Of a DNA stretch of 8,747 nt, positions 5,804-8,747 are shown one piece after another. The position numbers and the translations under genes were made by a program. Source of the DNA: SIG607 sp045605385 (GTDB lineage: Bacteria; Bacillota; Clostridia; Oscillospirales; Acutalibacteraceae). Location of the stretch: assembly GCA_045605385.1 (NCBI GenBank), contig JAZUPW010000004.1:1-8747 (forward strand). Reading direction: 5' to 3'. The notes under the pieces are model-generated. The model was not told the DNA's origin and made no database searches. It was given only the letters and a program-made list of their open reading frames with translations. Each line of letters begins with the position of its first letter. The first letter of the stretch is position 1.

Positions 5804-6592
5804 ATGGAAAGAATAAAAAACGTTAATCTTTTTCTTTTTGATATGGACGGAACACTTTACCTTGGAAATAATCTTTTTGAGTTCACTTTGCCTTTGCTTG
5901 AAAAAATTAAAGCACATGGTAAACGCTATATGTTTTTAACAAATAATTCTTCAAAAAGCGTTGAAGATTATATAGTAAAACTTTCCAAACTTGGAATAAA
6001 AGCAGAAAGAAATGATTTTTTAACGTCTTCTCAGGCTACGGCTTTTTATCTGAAAAATCACCATAAAGATGCCCGACTTTACGTTTGCGGAACGCTTTCT
6101 TTAAAAAAGGAACTTGAAAAGGAAGGATTTACTGTTACCGATAACATTGAAGAAACCGACTGTATTGTTATGGGAAATGATAACGAACTCACCTTTAAAA
6201 AGTTAGAAGACGTTTGTAAAATGCTGCTTTCACGTGATATCCCGTATATTGCTACTAATCCCGATTACGTTTGTCCAACCGAGTTCGGCAGTGTGCCCGA
6301 TTGCGGAAGCATTTGCGATATGATATATAACTGCACCAAAAAACGCCCTGTTTTTATTGGAAAACCTGAACCGTTAATGCCACAATTGGCTATGAAAAAA
6401 ACAGGCGCTCTTAAAAATGAAACCGCCGTTGTGGGCGACCGAATATATACCGATATAAAAAGCGGAATAAATGCTTCTGTTTTAAGTATTCTTGTAATGA
6501 GTGGGGAAACCGATGAACAAATACTAAAAAACAGTGCCGATAAACCGGATATCGTTTTAAAAGACTGCGGCGAGTTGCTTGAATTAATTTGA
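5804..6592 (+). CDS. HAD superfamily IIA phosphatase (NagD / p-nitrophenylphosphatase type), 262 aa
   Basis: All four HAD motifs are present. Motif I is LFDMDGTLYLG, with nucleophile Asp13 and acid/base Asp15. Motif II is TNNSS (46-50). Motif III has Lys187 in GKPEP. Motif IV is GDRIYTD, with Asp212 and Asp217 for magnesium. TNNSS, the C2-type cap between motifs II and III (about 70-185), TNPD (151-154) and GKPEP are typical of subclass IIA, which includes NagD nucleotide phosphatase and phosphoglycolate or glycerol-phosphate phosphatases. Length matches the family. The actual substrate cannot be told from sequence. Start ATG 5804 is preferred over GTG 5792. It is the first gene of a tight operon: only 11 bases separate it from mntP. 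It probably works in the cytoplasm as a housekeeping or metabolite-repair phosphatase. Confidence 0.9.
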   Translation: MERIKNVNLFLFDMDGTLYLGNNLFEFTLPLLEKIKAHGKRYMFLTNNSSKSVEDYIVKLSKLGIKAERNDFLTSSQATAFYLKNHHKDARLYVCGTLSLKKELEKEGFTVTDNIEETDCIVMGNDNELTFKKLEDVCKMLLSRDIPYIATNPDYVCPTEFGSVPDCGSICDMIYNCTKKRPVFIGKPEPLMPQLAMKKTGALKNETAVVGDRIYTDIKSGINASVLSILVMSGETDEQILKNSADKPDIVLKDCGELLELI

Positions 6593-6596
6593 GGTG
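6591..6596 (+). promoter_or_regulatory. Ribosome binding site deciding the TTG start of mntP
   Basis: GAGGTG overlaps the HAD stop codon and ends 7 bases before TTG 6604. The in-frame TTG at 6589 lies upstream of this site, and the ATG at 6661 would cut off the first membrane helix. Confidence 0.75.
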
Positions 6597-6603
6597 TTAT
6601 AAT

Positions 6604-7191
6604 TTGAATTTCGATTTTGCTTTTTTCTTTAACAGCGTACTTTTGGGCGCGGGTCTTGCTATGGATGCTTTTTCGGTATCCCTTGCAAACGGACTTAACG
6701 AACCTAAAATGAAAATGCCGCGAACAGTTTTAATTGCGGGTGTGTTTGCATTCTTTCAGTTTTTTATGCCGCTTATGGGGTATATGTGTGTACATACAAT
6801 AGCGCAACACTTTAAATCCTTCCAAAAATTAATACCCTTTATTGCTCTTGCATTACTTCTTTTTATAGGTGTAAAAATGCTAATAGAGGGTGTTAAGGAA
6901 AACACAGAGGAAGAAAAGGAACTTAAAAAGGTTGGATTCAGCGCCCTTGTAGTTCAGGGTGTTGCTACCTCTATAGATGCGCTTTCTGTTGGGTTTACCA
7001 TTTCAAATTATAATTTTTTAGGCGCTTTTGTGTGCGGAATTATTATTGCAGTAGTAACCTTTGTAATATGTATGGCAGGACTTTTTATAGGCAAAAAGTT
7101 CGGAACCGCATTCGCAGGTAAGGCGGGAATTATAGGCGGATTAATTTTAATATTTATTGGCATTGAAATATTTGTAAAAGGGGTGTTTTAA
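6604..7191 (+). CDS. mntP: Manganese efflux pump MntP, 195 aa, TTG start
   Basis: A six-helix membrane protein built as two related halves, each with the signature of MntP (YebN) exporters: LAMDAFSVSLANG (18-30, Asp21) in helix 1 and VATSIDALSVG (120-130, Asp125) in helix 4. In the characterised E. coli protein, acidic residues of this kind are needed for Mn(II) export. A short charged loop, EGVKENTEEEKELKK (95-109), separates the halves. It exports excess manganese across the cytoplasmic membrane. TTG 6604 is chosen because GAGGTG lies 7 bases upstream and the length then fits the family (about 190). There is no room for a yybP-ykoY manganese riboswitch before it, so it seems to be expressed with the upstream phosphatase gene. 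Two bases separate it from the next gene. Confidence 0.9.
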   Translation: MNFDFAFFFNSVLLGAGLAMDAFSVSLANGLNEPKMKMPRTVLIAGVFAFFQFFMPLMGYMCVHTIAQHFKSFQKLIPFIALALLLFIGVKMLIEGVKENTEEEKELKKVGFSALVVQGVATSIDALSVGFTISNYNFLGAFVCGIIIAVVTFVICMAGLFIGKKFGTAFAGKAGIIGGLILIFIGIEIFVKGVF

Positions 7192-7193
7192 TT

Positions 7194-7406
7194 GTGGAAA
7201 TAAAGCTGGGAAAATATAAACACTTCAAAGGCAACGAATACGAAGTAATAGGCGTTGCGAAAAATAGCGAAACACTTGAAGAAATGGTTGTTTACCGCGC
7301 GCTTTACGGCGAAAAAGAATTATGGGTAAGACCATATTCTATGTGGAACGAAACAGTTGAACGTGACGGAAAAACGTTTAAAAGATTTGAATTTATAGGA
7401 GAATAA
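7194..7406 (+). CDS. DUF1653 family protein, 70 aa, GTG start
   Basis: A small soluble protein matching DUF1653 over its full length: LGKYKHFKGNEYEVIGVAKN at the start, then EEMVVYRALYGEKELWVRP and a closing KRFEFIG. The fold is a small beta barrel with a conserved pattern of YKHFKG, VVY and WVRP. No biochemical role is established for the family. The start is GTG 7194, with the GGGGTG at 7181-7185 about 8 bases upstream. It is squeezed between mntP (2-base gap) and the reductase (1-base gap), so it is certainly part of the operon. Family assignment is confident; function is unknown. Confidence 0.9.
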   Translation: MEIKLGKYKHFKGNEYEVIGVAKNSETLEEMVVYRALYGEKELWVRPYSMWNETVERDGKTFKRFEFIGE

Positions 7407-7407
7407 A

Positions 7408-8508
7408 ATGTTTAGTAACATAAAAAAGAATTTCGGCTTCGGCTGTATGCGTTTGCCAATGAACGAAGGCGAGGTAGATATTGCTGAATTTACAAAAATG
7501 GTAGATACCTTTATGAACGCAGGCTTTAATTATTTTGATACCGCACATAATTATATTGGCGGTAAAAGTGAAACTGCGTTAAAACAAGCGCTTACAAGCC
7601 GTTATAAAAGGGAAGAGTATATACTTACAAACAAACTTTCTACGTCTTTTTTTAATTCTAACAATGAAATATTGCCCGTTTTCAATTCTCAACTTGAAGC
7701 CTGCGGTGTTGATTATTTTGACTTTTATCTTATGCACGCTCAGGATAAATCGCTTTATGAAAAATATAAACGCTGCCGCGCTTACGAAACGGCTATACAG
7801 TTAAAAGAGCAGGGAAAAATAAAACACTTCGGCATTTCTTTCCACGATAAAGCCGAAGTTCTTGAAGAAATATTAACCGAATACCCCGAAATAGAAGTAG
7901 TGCAAATTCAGTTTAATTATGCCGATTATCTGGATGCTTCGGTGCAGTCTAAAAAGGTGTACGATGTTTGCCGAAAACATAATAAGGCTATAATTGTTAT
8001 GGAGCCTGTAAAGGGCGGAAGCCTTGTTAATCTGCCCGAAGAAGCAAAGGCTGTTTTTAATGAACTAAAGGGAAGTTATGCAAGTTTTGCAATTCGTTTT
8101 GCCGCAGGGTTTGAAGGCATATTTATGGTGCTTTCGGGTATGGGTAATATGGAGATGATGTTGGATAACATTTCTTATATGAAAGATTTTAAACCGCTTG
8201 ACAGTTGCGAAATGGAAGCGGTAGAAAAGGTAAGAGAAATTTTTAACGCTCAAAACGTTATACCCTGTACAGCCTGCCGTTACTGTGCCGACTGTCCTAA
8301 AAAAATTGCTATTCCCGAAATGTTTGCCTGTCTTAACGGCAAGAAAACGCACAATAACTGGAACACCGCTTACTATTACGGCATACATACAAATAATGCG
8401 GGTAAGGCAAGTGACTGTATAGAGTGCGGACATTGTGAATCGGTCTGCCCCCAGCATCTTGAAATAATTAAACTTTTAAAAGAAGTAGCAAAAGAATTTG
8501 AAAAATAA
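7408..8508 (+). CDS. Aldo/keto reductase with C-terminal iron-sulfur cysteine clusters, 366 aa
   Basis: Residues 1-265 form an aldo/keto reductase barrel with the complete catalytic tetrad: Asp44 and Tyr49 (FDTAHNY), Lys76 (LTNK) and His110 (YLMH). GISFHD and the VMEPVKGGSL segment (197-206) are also typical. The tail (280-366) carries two cysteine groups, CTACRYCADCP (Cys287, 290, 293, 296) and CIECGHCESVCP (Cys337, 340, 343, 347), as expected for two 4Fe-4S clusters. This fusion is the COG1453 type, widespread in clostridia. The cytoplasmic enzyme probably couples NAD(P)H-dependent carbonyl reduction to electron transfer, but its substrate is unknown. Start ATG 7408 has AGGAG six bases upstream, overlapping the end of the DUF1653 gene. 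It is the last gene of the operon, closed by a hairpin. Confidence 0.9.
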   Translation: MFSNIKKNFGFGCMRLPMNEGEVDIAEFTKMVDTFMNAGFNYFDTAHNYIGGKSETALKQALTSRYKREEYILTNKLSTSFFNSNNEILPVFNSQLEACGVDYFDFYLMHAQDKSLYEKYKRCRAYETAIQLKEQGKIKHFGISFHDKAEVLEEILTEYPEIEVVQIQFNYADYLDASVQSKKVYDVCRKHNKAIIVMEPVKGGSLVNLPEEAKAVFNELKGSYASFAIRFAAGFEGIFMVLSGMGNMEMMLDNISYMKDFKPLDSCEMEAVEKVREIFNAQNVIPCTACRYCADCPKKIAIPEMFACLNGKKTHNNWNTAYYYGIHTNNAGKASDCIECGHCESVCPQHLEIIKLLKEVAKEFEK

Positions 8509-8552
8509 AAAAACGGAGTGGTGTTCAAATAAACGCCACTCCAAAATTTTAT
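8500..8552. terminator. Terminator hairpin after the aldo/keto reductase, stronger on the minus strand
   Basis: An 11-bp stem GGAGTGGTGTT (8515-8525) with AACGCCACTCC (8532-8542), one G-T pair and a 6-base loop. On the plus side it is followed by AAAATTTT, a delayed and weak T-tract. On the minus side a seven-T run (complement of 8507-8513) follows almost at once. It therefore ends the operon and would be an even better terminator for a minus-strand transcript. Confidence 0.8.
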
Positions 8553-8571
8553 AACAATCATAACATAAATT

Positions 8572-8600
8572 AGTATAACACAAAACTTTCTCTCGTTCAA
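8572..8600 (-). promoter_or_regulatory. Candidate orphan minus-strand promoter
   Basis: On the minus strand TTGAAC (8600-8595), a 17-base spacer and TATACT (8577-8572) preceded by TGT. No minus-strand gene with a ribosome site follows before the terminator at 8542-8507. Any product would be a short RNA of about 55-60 bases. Confidence 0.45.
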
Positions 8601-8664
8601 TAGCCTAACCCAAAAATCTCTGTTTTGCACAAAGGAAAATTTTTAACATTGGTTACTAAAAGAG

Positions 8665-8693
8665 TTGAAGTAAAATATTGGAAATGGTATAAT
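8665..8693 (+). promoter_or_regulatory. Promoter of the gene entering at the right edge
   Basis: TTGAAG (8665-8670), a 17-base spacer, and TATAAT (8688-8693) preceded by TGG. The leader is about 40 bases and holds a small GCATT/AATGC hairpin (8701-8713). Between 8553 and 8664 I see no gene. Confidence 0.85.
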
Positions 8694-8739
8694 AAATATA
8701 GCATTAAAAATGCGGTATTATAAGGAAGGTGTACTGATT

Positions 8740-8747
8740 ATGAAAAC
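8740..8747 (+). CDS. Start of an unidentified gene, cut by the window edge
   Basis: ATG AAA AC at the end follows an AAGGAAGGTG ribosome site (8722-8731) and a good promoter, so a gene almost certainly starts here. Only Met-Lys and part of a third codon are visible, so nothing can be said of the product. Confidence 0.7.

Noticed and set aside
6589..6620. Manganese (yybP-ykoY) riboswitch before mntP
   Set aside because: Only 11 bases separate the HAD stop from the mntP start, and the HAD 3' end lacks the conserved core of that class that I could recognise.
8376..8630. 84-residue minus-strand frame downstream of the reductase
   Set aside because: It runs antisense over a real gene and the terminator, has no ribosome site, and resembles no known protein.
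8688..8722. TATAATA...TATTATA inverted repeat in the right-edge promoter
   Set aside because: One arm is the -10 element itself, which is not transcribed, and both arms are AT-only, so this is probably chance.

Overview
The window looks like chromosome from a low-GC, Gram-positive-type anaerobe, most likely a gut or rumen clostridium. The evidence is AT-rich intergenic DNA, strong AGGAGG-like ribosome sites, extended -10 promoters (TGnTATAAT), an ECF-type vitamin module with a Gram-positive lipoprotein, and an aldo/keto reductase carrying an iron-sulfur tail. The order-level guess comes from style and gene families, not from a marker gene. I see no mobile element, CRISPR array, tRNA or rRNA.

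Layout, left to right. (1) 1-1300, plus strand: the C-terminal half of a GcnA-like family 20 beta-N-acetylhexosaminidase with its terminator, then the 3' remnant of a second, paralogous copy with its own terminator. (2) 1415-2072, plus: a single-gene P-loop kinase/ATPase unit with a clear promoter. It ends at a hairpin shared with the convergent operon. (3) 3389-2136, minus: promoter, cobalamin riboswitch, terminator, a transcobalamin-like (DUF4430) lipoprotein, then an ECF-transporter S component overlapping it by ATGA. (4) 5743-3414, minus: promoter, SGNH/GDSL hydrolase, an overlapping sugar-type MFS transporter, terminator. (5) 5757-8542, plus: a tight four-gene operon of HAD-IIA phosphatase, MntP manganese exporter, DUF1653 protein and an aldo/keto reductase with two cysteine clusters. 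(6) 8543-8747: an intergenic stretch with an apparent orphan minus-strand promoter, then a strong plus-strand promoter and the first codons of a gene running off the end.

The most coherent unit is region 3. A riboswitch of the B12 class controls a surface lipoprotein whose C-terminal fold is named after the mammalian B12 carrier transcobalamin, and a membrane S component. Together they read as a corrinoid capture-and-import module that would borrow the ECF energising subunits (EcfA, EcfA', EcfT) from elsewhere in the genome. Region 4 reads as import plus de-esterification of a substituted sugar. Region 5 mixes metal homeostasis, phosphatase and redox functions and has no obvious single pathway.
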